DNA of 64,000 bases, taken from assembly GCA_029961685.1 (NCBI GenBank), contig JARWKL010000016.1, forward strand, positions 16,064,157 through 16,128,156, written 5' to 3'. The notes under the pieces were generated by a model. That model saw only the letters and a program-made list of their open reading frames with translations. It was not told where the DNA came from and did not search any database. The DNA is from Aristolochia californica. Lineage: Eukaryota > Streptophyta > Magnoliopsida > Piperales > Aristolochiaceae. Shown here one piece after another: positions 25,240 through 37,347 of this stretch (the first letter of the stretch is position 1; every line of letters starts with the position of its first letter). The position numbers were made by a program, and so were the translations under genes.

Positions 25240-25909
25240 ACAATCTTCTTCTCTACCTAGAAAGCTCTAGATAGAATATCAGCTGAAATCTTCGGGTTTG
25301 ACCCAAAAATAGCATTAGCAATGGTGATCACCCCAGGTTATAGCTGCTCAAAGTTAGATATCTCCGACTTGGAAGACGAACACATCACCCTTTTGAATCA
25401 CCTTCCTTATTGGCAGGATTAGAGCTGACAAAACCCATGAAGAGTGAGCCCTCTAGGAGGGCTGAAATCTCTGTAGCTCATGGGTGCATGTGGGGAGGGT
25501 TCTGGCTGTAAGGCGCATAACCGATCCTTACCATGGAGCTGCCCAAACTGTTGAGACCAGGAATTTGGTTCACATTCACTATTCTCACTATGAAACCAAC
25601 AACGTTCAATGGGGTTCTGAAAGTAAAGAAGAAATCATTTGTTATAGCGAACTTGGGGTCATTGCAGACAAACCCATTTTCTCAAACTACATGAGAAGGT
25701 AAGAAACAATTCAATTAGTACTTAACACTGATCACCTCCGTTGGTTAAAAAAATGGATCCATGTTGAAAGATAAAAAAATAATTTAATTTATAGTACTTG
25801 TGCTGTTAAGTTCTGTAACACAGAAATGCTGCAATATTCTTGGACCTGATGCAAATGTAAGAAGAGAAGCCAAGGCAAGGAGGACAAAAAGAAGGTAGAC
25901 GCTAACCAT
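25240..25909 (-). pseudogene. Germin-like protein pseudogene
   Basis: On the minus strand, exon 1 from an ATG at 25909 encodes a signal-peptide-like start (MVSVYLLFVLLALASLLTFA) and the germin N-terminus (RILQHFCV). Exon 2 remnants between about 25690 and 25240 match the intact gene at 28149-28899 (GLNSLGSSMVRIGYAPYSQN). The metal-binding motif reads NPPHMHP then TGA where the intact gene has Arg, and later codons are frame-shifted. The remaining sequence still parallels the C-terminal cupin strands (VITPG, IANAIFGSNP by similarity). It is a dead tandem copy of its neighbour. Confidence 0.85.
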
Positions 25910-26089
25910 TTTCACTCTCTCTACAAGCAGAAGAACATGAGTAAGCGCCGGTTGAGAGTAAAACAAAGAGATTGCCCTTTTGATAAACAAAAAACATCTC
26001 TGGGCTTCGACCTCAACAAATTTTATTGAAAGTCAAATTATAAAATATTTTACTACATCAGAGTTGAAACCTTCTCAAGCCACAATCTC

Positions 26090-26236
26090 CTTTTTAATCT
26101 TAATATAGTAAAAAGGATAGTTATACATGGATTAGTAAGTTTAAATATCTTATATCTATTAGTTGAAAAAGAGACTTCTGAACTTGACTGATCATTTTGG
26201 GGTGAACCTTGGACTAGCTTCACATGGTATCAGAGC
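26090..26236 (+). mobile_element. Probable LTR end and primer-binding site remnant
   Basis: CTTCACA is followed immediately by TGGTATCAGAGC at 26225-26236, a Met-tRNA primer-binding site in plus orientation. About 130 bp of AT-rich sequence upstream looks LTR-like, but no second LTR or coding region follows. Confidence 0.4.
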
Positions 26237-26433
26237 CCAAGGTCTAGTTTGAACCTACTTTTGTCGTTCAGTTAATTTAATATTTTGCCATATAAATTTC
26301 GTTTGTTATCACTCATATTAATTCATGTATTAGATAACTTGGCTTAATACAAACATTTTGCTTGTTATTTTATCATAAATAATTTAAAAAAATCATATTT
26401 TTTCCTAAAGGATAATATGTTTTAAATGAATAT

Positions 26434-26760
26434 TGATATGGTCATGGGTTAAGTACTTGGCTTTCCGCTACCTATCAGACCGGTCTTTTGAGTAGTATTG
26501 GCTAGATAATCAGCATTTGGTATCAGAGTGGGTGTTACGTTGCGAGTTCGATTCCCCACGATCGCAGGTGATCACGTCACCCGGACGTAGGCCATGCTGT
26601 GATAATGTAACAGCTATCCCCTCATCGCTATGTGGGTAAAATCTGTCGTGGACGTCGGGTCGTGAACGTGGGATGTGATGTTATGGTCCTGGGTTAAGTA
26701 CTTAGTTTTTCGCTACCTATCAGGCCGGTCTTTTGGGTAGTATTGGCTAGGTACTCAACA
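26434..26760 (+). mobile_element. Complete SMART/TRIM miniature LTR retrotransposon (327 bp)
   Basis: Two 82-bp LTRs (26434-26515 and 26679-26760) begin TGATATGGTC and TGTTATGGTC and end CAGCA and CAACA. A primer-binding site TGGTATCAGAG lies 2 bp after the first LTR (26518-26528). The internal part carries GAGTTCGATTCCCC and ends in a GTGGGATGTGA-like tract before the second LTR. Flanks AATAT (26429-26433) and AATGT (26761-26765) fit a 5-bp target duplication with one mismatch. The LTR 3' half is clearly related to the array at 13666-14417. It has no coding capacity. Confidence 0.88.
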
Positions 26761-26765
26761 AATGT

Positions 26766-28148
26766 GTTTTGCTATATCTTCATCGTGCTTTAAATTGAAG
26801 CATTCATTTGAAAGAGATAAAGAATATGATGAATTCTCCTTCCGTTTTGAAAAATTCATTGAAAAAAATGCCTAATTGAATTTTCCATATCTAGTTCATT
26901 AGCATCGAGAGGTAGGTGGCGAGCCACCAAGACTCCACCCTAATAGTCATGTTGGCTCACTAATCCGATTTCAAAAACTAGCCCCAACATAGGAATTGTG
27001 GGCTTACCCAATACGATGGTACAGGGTCCACGGTGCTCAACCTCGGGTCGATCCAATGCACAAAGCTCAGATCCGAGACATGGATCAGCTGCCAACTTGT
27101 AACGGATGCGGATAAACAAGGTGAGCTTACATATCCTCTCGAATCATCCCTGATGCAATACCATAGAGGTTCAATACACAGAGAAAAAATCTCATACTTA
27201 TTATACTCGATAATATAATTGAAGATCAATAAGGGACTGCAGAATTTGATTCTCGTTCCAACTGGAATTGTTCGACTTGTTCAAGGTTATCCAATCCCAT
27301 GCAGTTTATTATTAATATGACAAGGAATCAATATTCCATGTTCTTCCCAAAATACTTTCGTTCATGGTTTGTAATGGATTTTCCGATTTTTACTTATTAG
27401 GAATGTGTGTTTGTGCTTCATAAAAAAATCATAGAAAAATATTAAAGATGATTTTTCTTATTTCACCAAAATATTTTTTTATTCGTGTTGATTTTAGAAG
27501 ATGGGAAAATTTTCACCTAGCTCATCTTGTCTAACAAAAAAATATGATTATAAATGATAGTAAATTTCACTAAGAAAACGAAATGAAAAAAAAAAAATCA
27601 AGGAGACTTTGATCTTCAATTTAGAAATTTTTAATGGGAAAATTGGTCAAAAATATTTTTTTTCTCACTTATTTCTTGTAACAACATAAACAGGTCATTA
27701 GGACTCAAATTTGTGAAAAGCGAATATGGTGAATTTTATCCTCACCAAATTGTTTCAGCGAAAATTCACAGACTCTAAGCAATACCTAGTCGAGTATAAT
27801 TGATTGCAAGAAACCTTATAAAAAAGAATCACAAATTATGTCTCGTAAAGATCTCAGTTTTGTCATCTGCTTTATTCTCTATGTATTCTTGGCCGATTCG
27901 TGTTCGTGTGTACTCGAACAGTGGCTACACCGCCATTGATTACTTCTGAATCCCTATTCTTAGTTTTATGAATAAGAAGAAAAAGAGAAATGAAAGAAGG
28001 CCAAAGCATTCATTACAACAAGAATGAGCAACCAACAATACTGCAACGATGACAGAACACAGAACAATGAATTAAAAAACACAAATAAGAAACTGGTCAG
28101 GTTCGGTGATCAATTTGAAATCGTGTCTACTTCTCAAAAAAATTAATC
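26766..28148. other. Intergenic, nothing recognised
   Basis: AT-rich sequence between the SMART element and the intact germin-like gene. Nothing beyond short chance frames was seen. The first 100-200 bp beside 28148 will include the 3'UTR of the germin-like gene. Confidence 0.5.
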
Positions 28149-28899
28149 TTAAAACCGTGACTGGAGGTAACCCACAATCTTCTTATCCACTTGGAAGGCC
28201 TTAACCAAGATATCAGCTGGAATCGGCGGGTTGGAGCCGAACACAGCATTGGCGATGGTGATCACACCTGGGTTTTGGCTGCTCAGAGCGGCAATGGCGA
28301 CTGCGTTGGTCTTACCGACGTTGAACTGGAAGTGGACAAGTCCAACGGGGAAGATGAAGACATCACCCTTTTGGAGAACCTTGGCGATCAAGCGATTTTC
28401 AGGGTTGGAAGTGACGAAGCCAACATGGAGAAAGCCTTCAAGGACAGTCAAAATCTCTGTGGCTCGGGGATGAGTATGGGGGGGATTCTGGCCATAGGGT
28501 GCGTAATCTATCCTAACCATGGAGATGCCCAGTGAGTTCAGTCCTGCAATCTGTGCTACGTTAACAGGGGTGACAGTAGAACCCACTGTGTTTGATATGT
28601 TGCGAGGTACGTGAAGTCCGGAGAAGAAGAAATCATCAGCTGTAGCAAGCTTTGGGTCCTTGCAGACCAACCCATTAACCAGCACTGAAGAAAAAAACAA
28701 GAACGTAGTATTCAGTAATATATTACCAGCAAAGGCATATTCGTCTGGAAATGAAGATTATGACGATAGCAAACAAAAGCATATAATTACCATCTGATTT
28801 CGTGGCAACGCAGAAGTCTTGTAGGGAGCTGGGATCGGATGCTAAAGAAACAGAGGAAGCAGTGAGCAAAAGGACGAGTACAAGAGCAAAGGCAGCCAT
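28149..28899 (-). CDS. GLP: Germin-like protein (secreted cupin)
   Basis: Germin-like proteins are apoplastic manganese-binding cupins, some with superoxide dismutase or oxalate oxidase activity; which applies here is not visible. Exon 1 is 28791-28899 and exon 2 is 28149-28684, with GT-AG ends; the product is 214 aa. A signal peptide ([20 protein letters not shown]) is followed by [11 protein letters not shown]. Germin box 1, [17 protein letters not shown], has both His and the Glu ligand. Box 2, [19 protein letters not shown], has the third His. One N-glycosylation site (NIS) and the [20 protein letters not shown] block are standard. Length and single intron fit the family. A pseudogene copy lies 2.3 kb away on the same strand. 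Confidence 0.96.
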
Positions 28900-28976
28900 C
28901 CTCCAACTTCAGGAACAGGAGAGATGATGGAATTCGATTGTTGCTATGAGAAAAAAAAAAGTGTGCCGTTAATGGG

Positions 28977-28984
28977 TATTTATA
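28977..28984 (-). promoter_or_regulatory. TATA box of the germin-like gene
   Basis: The minus strand reads TATAAATA about 80 bp upstream of the ATG, giving a short leader of roughly 45-50 nt. Confidence 0.7.
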
Positions 28985-29356
28985 GAGAAAAACAGCTAAC
29001 GGAGTCAAACCAGCTTCCTAAGAAATCTTCAATGGTCGTGCAGAGACGAGGTAGTTTTATATTTCTTGGCTGCGCCTGCATGAATTAGACGATTTCTAAT
29101 GAAAGAAGCCGACTTTCCTTTCGATACAGAGCCAGTCAGGAGGTAGAGGGCAAAGAAGAAAGGACAAAAGCTAGCGCGACAGAATTCAGTAAACAATAAT
29201 TTTCTGACTCAGTTCATCACCTCACTAGACGCGTATGAAGGACGCATTTCTTAGGTACAGAAGTTTCCATCTCAAACTGAAAGTAGGGTGGGGCACAAGT
29301 TAAAATTTGATAAAATACAGTTTTCCCATATATAAGACCTATTTTTTAGTCCATCT
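28985..29356. other. Promoter region of the germin-like gene
   Basis: Presumed upstream regulatory sequence bounded by the retroelement LTR at 29357. No distinct element was recognised. Confidence 0.4.
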
Positions 29357-29671
29357 TGTTAATTTTCTGTAAAAGAGAAATATTTTATCGACTTGTTGTA
29401 ATTTGAGTATAATGAGTCTCTATTTATAATAGAAAAAAAATAAAATCCAATTACAATTATTCCAATTACACGCAACGTTAAACATTAAATGATAAGTCCT
29501 AGAACAATTGAACAATTAAAATATAAATAAATGATTAACATAACTAAAATATTTTTAACTGAGACTATTTTGTGAAACCTCCTCCTATAAGACTCCATCA
29601 TCTTAATTCTTGTTATGTGAGACTTCTTACTATGAGTATCATGTAAAACTTTTCCGTTTATGTTCTTTAAC
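29357..29671 (-). mobile_element. Copia-type LTR, family X copy 1
   Basis: The segment starts TGTTAATTTTCTG on the plus strand and is followed by CTCTCCCCCTCAAAC (29671-29685), the reverse complement of a polypurine tract. It therefore reads as the 3' LTR of a minus-strand element. Its body (CTATTTATAATAGA, CCAATTACA, AAGTCCTAGAA) matches copies at 31464-31798, 31973-32308 and 53501-53770. Confidence 0.75.
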
Positions 29672-29685
29672 TCTCCCCCTCAAAC

Positions 29686-31281
29686 TAGAGTTTATAACTT
29701 CAATTTGTAATGAAAAGTCTTCTTGGTCTTCAATCTCCATTGACTAAAAAGTTTCCATAGGTGTTAAATTTTCATCATTTGTTCTTTCCCTTTCTTGAAT
29801 ATTTTGGTCACATAAGAATTACCACAACATGTGGAACAAAATACCTCTTTCTTGTATTTCTTCTTCTACTTCTCCTTCACAAGTTGGGGATAAAAATGAC
29901 ATAGAGACCCAACTTGGACAAAACACAATATGCGAGAAGAAAATTACTCCTAGCCATACGACAAAGCTTCATATACCAGTCAAAACGGTCATAGTTTAAA
30001 ATACACTCTGCTCAATTTTAGAGGCGGAAAAACTGCCCAACTTTAGGGTACAATAAAGAGACTACTCATTTTTTAAAGGTAGCTCAAACACAAATCACCT
30101 CTTAGGTGTGAATAAAATATTTAACTCAAGTTGGATGTTAGACACATTCTTATACTTCTTGGGTAGTGGGTTTAGTCATTGCTCTGAACTGATGAAACCA
30201 CATGAAGATAAACTAAAGAAATGGTAAAGGAAAACAACTTTAACTGAAAGAAGGCGACTATGCAAGACTTATACTTCCAAATAAATTCTAGAATATGATT
30301 TAAAAAAAACTAGGGGAGACAATAAACAATATAACTTAATAAATGTGACCAAGTACAACTTTTTTTGGAGGTGACCACAATTTTCAGAGTTGACGATGCG
30401 TAAGATACACAACCAAGCAACAAAAATGTAAAACTTGACATTGCTTGAACAAGCACATCATGAAGTGATTAATTCTGCCCAAAAATCCCTAATTAGAAGA
30501 AAATTTTGGCTAAAAAACTAGGATTCTAGGAGAAAAGGAAACTCAATTCATGCCAGCATGGAGAAAAAATAGGAAAATGAGACATTTTTGGCAGAATTGA
30601 CCTTTAATATTTTTTATATTAATATCTCCCACAAAATAGATCAAAATAAAAAAATAATTTATTTTTTAAGAAACTAGACTCAAAGAACTTTAATTTGATA
30701 CCTAATTTGACATCAAAAACTTCACTCTTGAAACTGTTATGACCTCTTTATTTTCTTCATTTTGTGGCTTCATGGTTACCGACTCCAATGAGAATATCTC
30801 GTTACATATAGATCAGATTGACATGAAATTTTCTCCTTATGAAACTAAACTTCGATACACTTCCTTTAAGTATAATATTTCTTCATAAAATATACTTATT
30901 TTGAGAGAATTAATTTGATAGATTTTGGACTCTCTAATTTTGTTGAACTAAGTACTTTTTTTTTCTTTGGCTTGCATAACCCATTGACTCTTCTGATATT
31001 GATATCTCCCTCTAGAAAACTCAAATTGAGAATTGGTTTAATAGGTAAGAAAATAAACGTACAGATAAATATTTTTTGACATATAATTCTCCATATAAAG
31101 TCTTGTTCTTGATGGCATAAAATGCCTCAAAAGTTGAAGTTTTTTATTGCTGCTTGAACATCTCTTGTAGTTTGACCTTTGCTGCTTCAAATATTGATTT
31201 AACTTTTTAGAAAACTCTGATTTCCAAAATTATTTTTGTGTTTGAAAGTAGGCTCGAAGATCTTTTTGTCAATGTATAATT
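29686..31281 (-). mobile_element. Internal region of a Copia-related element, little coding left
   Basis: This stretch lies between a polypurine tract and a primer-binding site in minus orientation, so by position it is the body of an element. It is only about 1.6 kb and no Copia domain could be recognised. Either it is heavily deleted or it is a non-autonomous derivative. Confidence 0.5.
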
Positions 31282-32308
31282 TTTAATATTAAAATTTTAG
31301 TATAGAGGTGCAAACACCAAGAAAACAACGTGTATTGGGACATAAAAGAAAGAAAAAATATATAATACAAACCTAAACTACTAGAGATGATAGATCATAA
31401 CAGGATCACATTATCTTTGTGGGTTGACTGAGTCAACTCACAAAACTCGCTCTAATACCATATTGAATTTTTGGAAAAGAAAAATATTTCAATGACTTAT
31501 TGTTAACTGAGTACAATGAGCCTCTATTTATAATAGAGGAAAGAAGTACAATTGAATTACAATTAAACTACCCTTGTCCTAGTTATACCCAAAGTTAAAC
31601 ACTAAAAAATAAGTTCTAAAATAATTGAACAACTAAACATAAATAGAAGACTAACATAACTAAAACATTTTTAGCTGAGACTCTTCTATGAGACATCTTT
31701 CTGTGAGACTCTTGTATGACTCCATCATATTAATTATGGCTCGTGAGATTTTTTATTGTGAGAGTCATGTAAGACTCTTCCATATCAGCTCTTCAATAAA
31801 AAAGTTTAGTATGGAGGTGTGAACACTAAGGAAACAACAGGTACTATGGCAACAAATAAAGAAAAATGGTAGAATACGAACCTAAACTACAAAAGAACAT
31901 AAACCAGAAAGGGATCACATTATCTCTGTGGGTTGATTAAGTCAACTCATAGAACCTGCTCTAATACCAAGTTGAATTTCTGGAAAAGAGAAATACTTTA
32001 ATGACTTGATCATAACTGAGTACAATTAGCCTCTATTTACAATAGAGAAAACTAGTGGAATCCAATTACAATCAAACTACCTTTGTCCTAGTTATACCCG
32101 AAGTTAAACATTAAAATATAAGTCTTAGAATAATTGAACAACTGAACATAAATAGAAGCCTAATATGACTTAAACACCTTTAGGTGAGACTCTTATATGA
32201 GACCTCCTCCTCTAAGACTCCGGTAAGACTCCACCATATTATTTTTGTCTTTGTGAGGTTTCTTGTTGTGAGAGTCTTGTAAGATTCTTCCATATTTGCT
32301 CTTCAACA
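31282..32308 (-). mobile_element. Tandem LTR-leader duplication, family X copies 2 and 3
   Basis: LTRs at 31464-31798 (335 bp) and 31973-32308 (336 bp) start TTGAATTT(T/C)TGGAAAAG and end CTTCAATA and CTTCAACA. Each is preceded on the plus strand by the same leader (31282-31463 and 31799-31972) ending in GCTCTAATACCA, the reverse complement of a TGGTATTAGAGC primer-binding site (31449-31460, 31958-31969). The repeat period is about 509 bp. The layout LTR-PBS-leader-LTR-PBS-leader points to unequal exchange or template switching. Confidence 0.85.
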
Positions 32309-35300
32309 AGGGCAAAAAAGTGAATGATCACAATAACTCTTGGAAATCCAATGGACATAACAATTTTGCTAAATTTCTCAAACCATACAAGCGAGCTTTG
32401 TTTGAGATCATATATAGCTTTCTTGAGCCTATAAATTTTATTAATCTCCCATGAGTAACATATCTAGGAGGTTACTCCATATAAACTTTCTCTTCTAGAT
32501 CAACATACAAGAAAACATTTATAATGTCGAGTTGACATAGTGACTACCCCTGGTTCACAGCTATAGAAACCAAAATTAGGATAGAGGAAAATCTTCTAAT
32601 TAGAGAAAAGGTCACAAAAACATTAAGTCTTTGGGGTAGTCTTCGACTATTAGTCTAGCATTGTATCTCTTGATAGATCCATAGGCCTTATATTTCATTG
32701 TTTACACCCATCCACATCCAACAACAATAGCACATGGAGACATATCACACAACTGCATGGTCCCCCTATCCAACAGTACCTCCATGTCAACATCCTTGGC
32801 ATGCTTCAAATGTGGAAAGGAGAGAGTAGCTTGCACTAAAGAAGGAATAGTGCAAGAGGTAAAAAAAAAGTAAACATTTTGTACCAATTAGACAACAAAT
32901 CAAAGGAAATAAAATTTGACAATGGATAATGTGTACCTTTTCGAACACCCTTCTAAAGAGCAATTGGAAGATATAAATCACTTACCTTAGGACCTACAAA
33001 CAAAGTGGTTTCTTGATCTAGTGTGAGAGAAGTAATTGTAGTCTAAGGTGAGGGCACCAGTCGCCGATGATATACATGAGGTGAAAGTCTTGAACCGTCC
33101 TCCACAAGTGTAGGAGGACGCAAAGAATGAAGTATCCTCAAAAAATTTTACATCAGCGGATACACATATTTTCTTTATAGAAGGAAAAAACATTTGTATC
33201 TCTTCTATGTACAAGAATATCCCAGGAAAATATACTTTACTGAACGAGGTTACAAAACAAACGCATTTGAATACACGTGAAAATAATAGGAATAGTGGAA
33301 TAGAAGTCAATAAAAGCCATATGGTATTTTACTCCCAAGAATAGATGAAGGCATCCCCGTTGATGAGAAAACACGCATTAATGACTACACCCCAATACAA
33401 CTTGGGTAAGTTCATATGATATGACACAGTATGTGCCACTTCCAACATATGACAATTTTTACTTCCAACTACTCCATTTTGTTGTGGAGTAAACAAACAA
33501 GATGACTAGTGAATAATCTATTGACTCTGACAAAGATATCAAATTTTTGGTTCATGAACTCCAACCCATTATAAGTACGATGTACATGAATAAAAGTGTC
33601 AAAATTGATTTTTTACTTCATTTAAAATTTTTTAAAATACATCAAACACCTCCAAGTTCTCATGATGGAAATACACCCAAGTACATTTGTTGAAATCATC
33701 AATAAACAAAAAGAAGTATTTATAACCAAATAAAGCAGTTACATGACAAGACCCCAACCATTAGAATGAAAAATGTCAAATAATTGATTATTCCCTTAAT
33801 GAGATACAAGAAATGTTGTTAAGTAATGTTTGCCCTCTAACATGAGTCACATTGAAATGAAAACTAGAAGGAAATGCAGGAAATAGCTTAACCGATTTTT
33901 CTGGAGAGGGATGACCTAACCATAAATGCCACTGTATAGGTGAGAGTATAAAGTGTAAATCATGTAGTGTATTATCTAGTGAGTGGCTCTCCAAATAATA
34001 CAATCTGCCCATCTCATGTGTGAAACCAATCATCCTCTTCGTCACAAGATCCCAAAAAACATTGTGGGTAGGATAAAAAGTTAACGAACTATCCATTGAT
34101 TTTGTCAACAGACTCACCAAAAAATAGACTAAAAGGAAACTTGGAAACAAATAACACAAACTGAGGATATACAATTGATGTAGGGGAAAATGTACTGACT
34201 CCTTGAACTGATGAAATAGAACCATCAACTAAGGTAATATATCAAATATCAAAAGATCCTTTTTAAATCTAAAAAGAAGGATGATGTAACTGACATATGG
34301 GCAGTAGCACTTGAGTCAAGAACCCATGATAATGATATACGTGAAGAGCACACATATTTGAACTAGCCAGAGTGGTGGTAGGAGCAGAAGCATGTGCTAT
34401 AGAGCTGAGGAAGAAGCAATTGAGAGCTAAGCCATGCATTATACTAGGTGTTGTTGTTGTTGTTGTAGTAGTAATTGGTGCATTTCATCACATGACCCTA
34501 GTATAATAGTGCTTAACACCTCAATGGAGTCTCACTACTATCATGAATGGTCGAATTTGAACACGTTGGTTTACTAAAATTGGTCTAACAATTATTTGAG
34601 AAATGGTTTGATTTTGCCACAATGATTACATTTGCTCTCAGATATGCAATCAACTTGGCCTCGACCTCGACGAGGTCCACCTCTACCCCTGCCTCTACTG
34701 ATACTATTACAACCTCTAGAAGATTCTATAAAACTAGAGGTATTAAGTGCATAGGCATCCACCATCTTAACACTCCCTTAGCACCCCTCGATACAACAGT
34801 AGTTACAACAAGCATGATTTTGTTTAATCTATTAGACAAGGTAGGTACATCATCTAAAACAAGTAATTGTGCATTAATCCATCAAATTCAGAACCCATGC
34901 CATCAAGGAATTTATCAACCAACAGCTGAATATGTTGCTTTCTAAACTCTCATTCATCAATAGTGAACAAATGATAGACATTTATCTCTTGCCATACCCT
35001 TAGAATTTCACTATAGTACTCTGTACTAGGTCTACTACCTCTCTTTAGACAAAATAAATTTATTTATAACTCATACACTTGAGATAGATTGCTCTCTTGT
35101 GCATACAATGATTCCAGGGACACCCACACCTCTTTTGAAGTATAAAAATTCATGACTTGATTCCTCAATTTGGAATTAACACTATTTACAATCCATGACA
35201 TAACTTTGCAATCTTGTGCCTCCCTATCATCATTCATAGGCATAGGAGGGTCATCTCTAATACGTCTTTATTTTCTCTTCACCTTTAAATAAATACATTT

Positions 35301-35340
35301 GTACAGACAGACTAACTAAGATAATTATGCCCATCAATTT
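32309..35340 (-). pseudogene. Ty1/Copia gag-pol remnants, third element
   Basis: Reading leftward, gag remnants (about 35300-34550) are followed by protease and GAG-pre-integrase sequence at 33788-34228, which includes SLTFYPTHNVFWDLVTKRM and WHLWLGHPSPEKSV. Integrase-derived sequence covers 33300-33780. Reverse transcriptase debris lies near 32330-32700, with a reverse-complemented SLKQ-type region near 32390. Frames are interrupted throughout. Copia identity is clear from the GAG-pre-integrase block; the finer domain limits are approximate. Confidence 0.75.
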
Positions 35341-35891
35341 TTCAAGTGATAACAATGGTATCTTTTCCATCAAAACTACCAACTTGCCTTGACAAAGTAT
35401 ATACCTCACTTGAATTAGGAAAACAGCCACAATTAAGTAAATATAACTTCAGGTAACAAGATAGGTGTGCAAGGTAGGGGGGCCCACCACAAAAAAAAAT
35501 AGGGTTTTTATACAATCTATGTCAAACTTCAAATTGATACAATTTCCACCGATAGAGAGTGATTACACACTCAGAAACCATAATTTTGTAATAGTTAGGG
35601 CTGATGTCACCTTCTGAGGAGTGACATAGTCAAGAAGCCCAATATTGGACTAAGCACTACGTAAAGGGGGAATTTCCCCATATCATAAGTCCTTTTAGGA
35701 CTTTATTGCATGAAAAATTGTACTTAAATGTAGTAGTGGCGAATAACCCTAAGGTTTTGGTAGAAAGAAAAAGAAAAGGTTGATTTTTATTGAACCAATA
35801 GGTACGAACCTCAAGAAACCTCCTTTTAAGGTGACGTACTCTTCAATGGAATTGAAAAACACTTAATAAAGGCTTTCAGCTAGAATTCACT
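35341..35891 (-). other. Leader of the third Copia element
   Basis: Non-coding sequence between gag remnants and the primer-binding site at 35892. No feature was recognised. Confidence 0.4.
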
Positions 35892-36195
35892 ATTCTAATG
35901 CCATGTGAAATTTTAAAATAAGAGAGTATAAAGAGAGAAATTGAAGAAGAGAAGAGGGGAGAAGAAGAAGAGAAGAGAAGAGAAGAGTCTTGTAGGTGGT
36001 CATGCTCAACCCCCTAGTCTATTTATTAAGTGAAGAATGGTCAAAATACAACAATGCCCTCACATACTTAAAACACTTAAACCCTTATATCTCCCAATGT
36101 ACATAACCAAAACACCTGACATAACTAAATATGTTGATGTGAAAAGACAAAAATACCCCTCAATAGATTTTCCATCAGTATTCATCTACAGTTTG
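35892..36195 (-). mobile_element. 5' LTR and primer-binding site of the third Copia element
   Basis: ATTCTAATGCCA at 35892-35903 is the reverse complement of a degenerate primer-binding site (TGGCATTAGAAT). TGTGAAATTTTAAAAT at 35904 begins the LTR directly next to it. A purine-only microsatellite of GAAGA and GGAGA units fills 35935-35987. The far end, near 36195, is an estimate. Confidence 0.6.
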
Positions 36196-37347
36196 AAGTT
36201 CTTCTTAAGAAATTGTCTCATGTATTTAGGAGTTGAATGTATCAATCCTTTTTATTTGAGTTGATCTTCTCATTTTATATGAATGAGTTCATCATGTCCT
36301 TAGTGATTTGTTTGTGACCATTTGATATGGATATTTCTTATTCGAAAGGTATTTAGGAGATTGCAAGTGGCATCCTAGCCTATTCAAGTTATTTTCAAAG
36401 TCTTAGTGTTGGCTTTGATTTATCTATCATCCATCCTTCTTTTTGGCTCATTTTTTGGGTTCTACCCTATAAGCAGGGTTTATAAAAGTCATTGTCTTCA
36501 CTTATCTTCTTATCTATTTGTTTTTTCTTTCATGCAAGTTGGGGCTCTATGTGCTACTTAGTTTGAGGGAGAGAAGTAGAGGAATATGGTGGTGTTCGCT
36601 GAAAAATATTCCAAACCATAGGTGTTATTGTTGACCAAACTATTAATACTCCAAGTAAAGGAGATAACATAAAATCAAAATTTTGCACTGACGAAGAATA
36701 TTGAAAACCAACAATATTTTTTTTTCAAACTGAAGTTATAAGTTCTAGTTTGAAGGGGAGTTATGAAAAATAAATATGAAAGAGTTTTACATGACCGACT
36801 CTCATGAGAAAAAGCTACAACCATGGAAGAATTTTAGTATTATCATGACTTTTATTTTGTTAAGAGTTGTGTAATTGTTGTAGGACTCATCTTTTCAGAG
36901 TTATACTTTGGGTGTAACTGGGATATGGGTAGGTTAATTTAACTTAGATTCTATGTAATATTTCTATTATAAATAAAGACCAGTATTCAATTTACATCAT
37001 TTATGAAGCTGGACAGCATGGGAGGAGAGATGATAATGACTACAAGATGTGGGTTCTGAGGGGAAGAACCAGACTTAGAGCAGAAAAGCTAGGATGCAAG
37101 GCCGGAATACAGGCGTAGTACATAATCAAAAGAATGACTTGCAATGAATAGAGTTGAATCTCATCTTAACATTTGCAACTGAAGTGAATCATATGACAAC
37201 CTCTCAAGATTTAATGAATTTGTTGACTCTTCTTCCTCCTTCAGATGGAAAATGAAGTTTGCAAGAAATAATACACATAAATGTTATACAAGCTGCACAA
37301 TATGGCTTACAAGCAATCTTGTACTCCAACTGGTGCCTAGGAAAACA
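36196..37347 (+). mobile_element. Fragments of further LTR elements, plus orientation
   Basis: TTTGAAGGGGAG at 36749-36760 is a polypurine tract in plus orientation. It is followed by about 240 bp resembling an LTR (CTATTATAAATAAAGACC near 36965). A second possible tract, GTTTGAGGGAGAG, lies near 36560. No coding domain was recognised. From about 37020 to 37347 the sequence is the 3' flank of TPX2. Confidence 0.45.
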
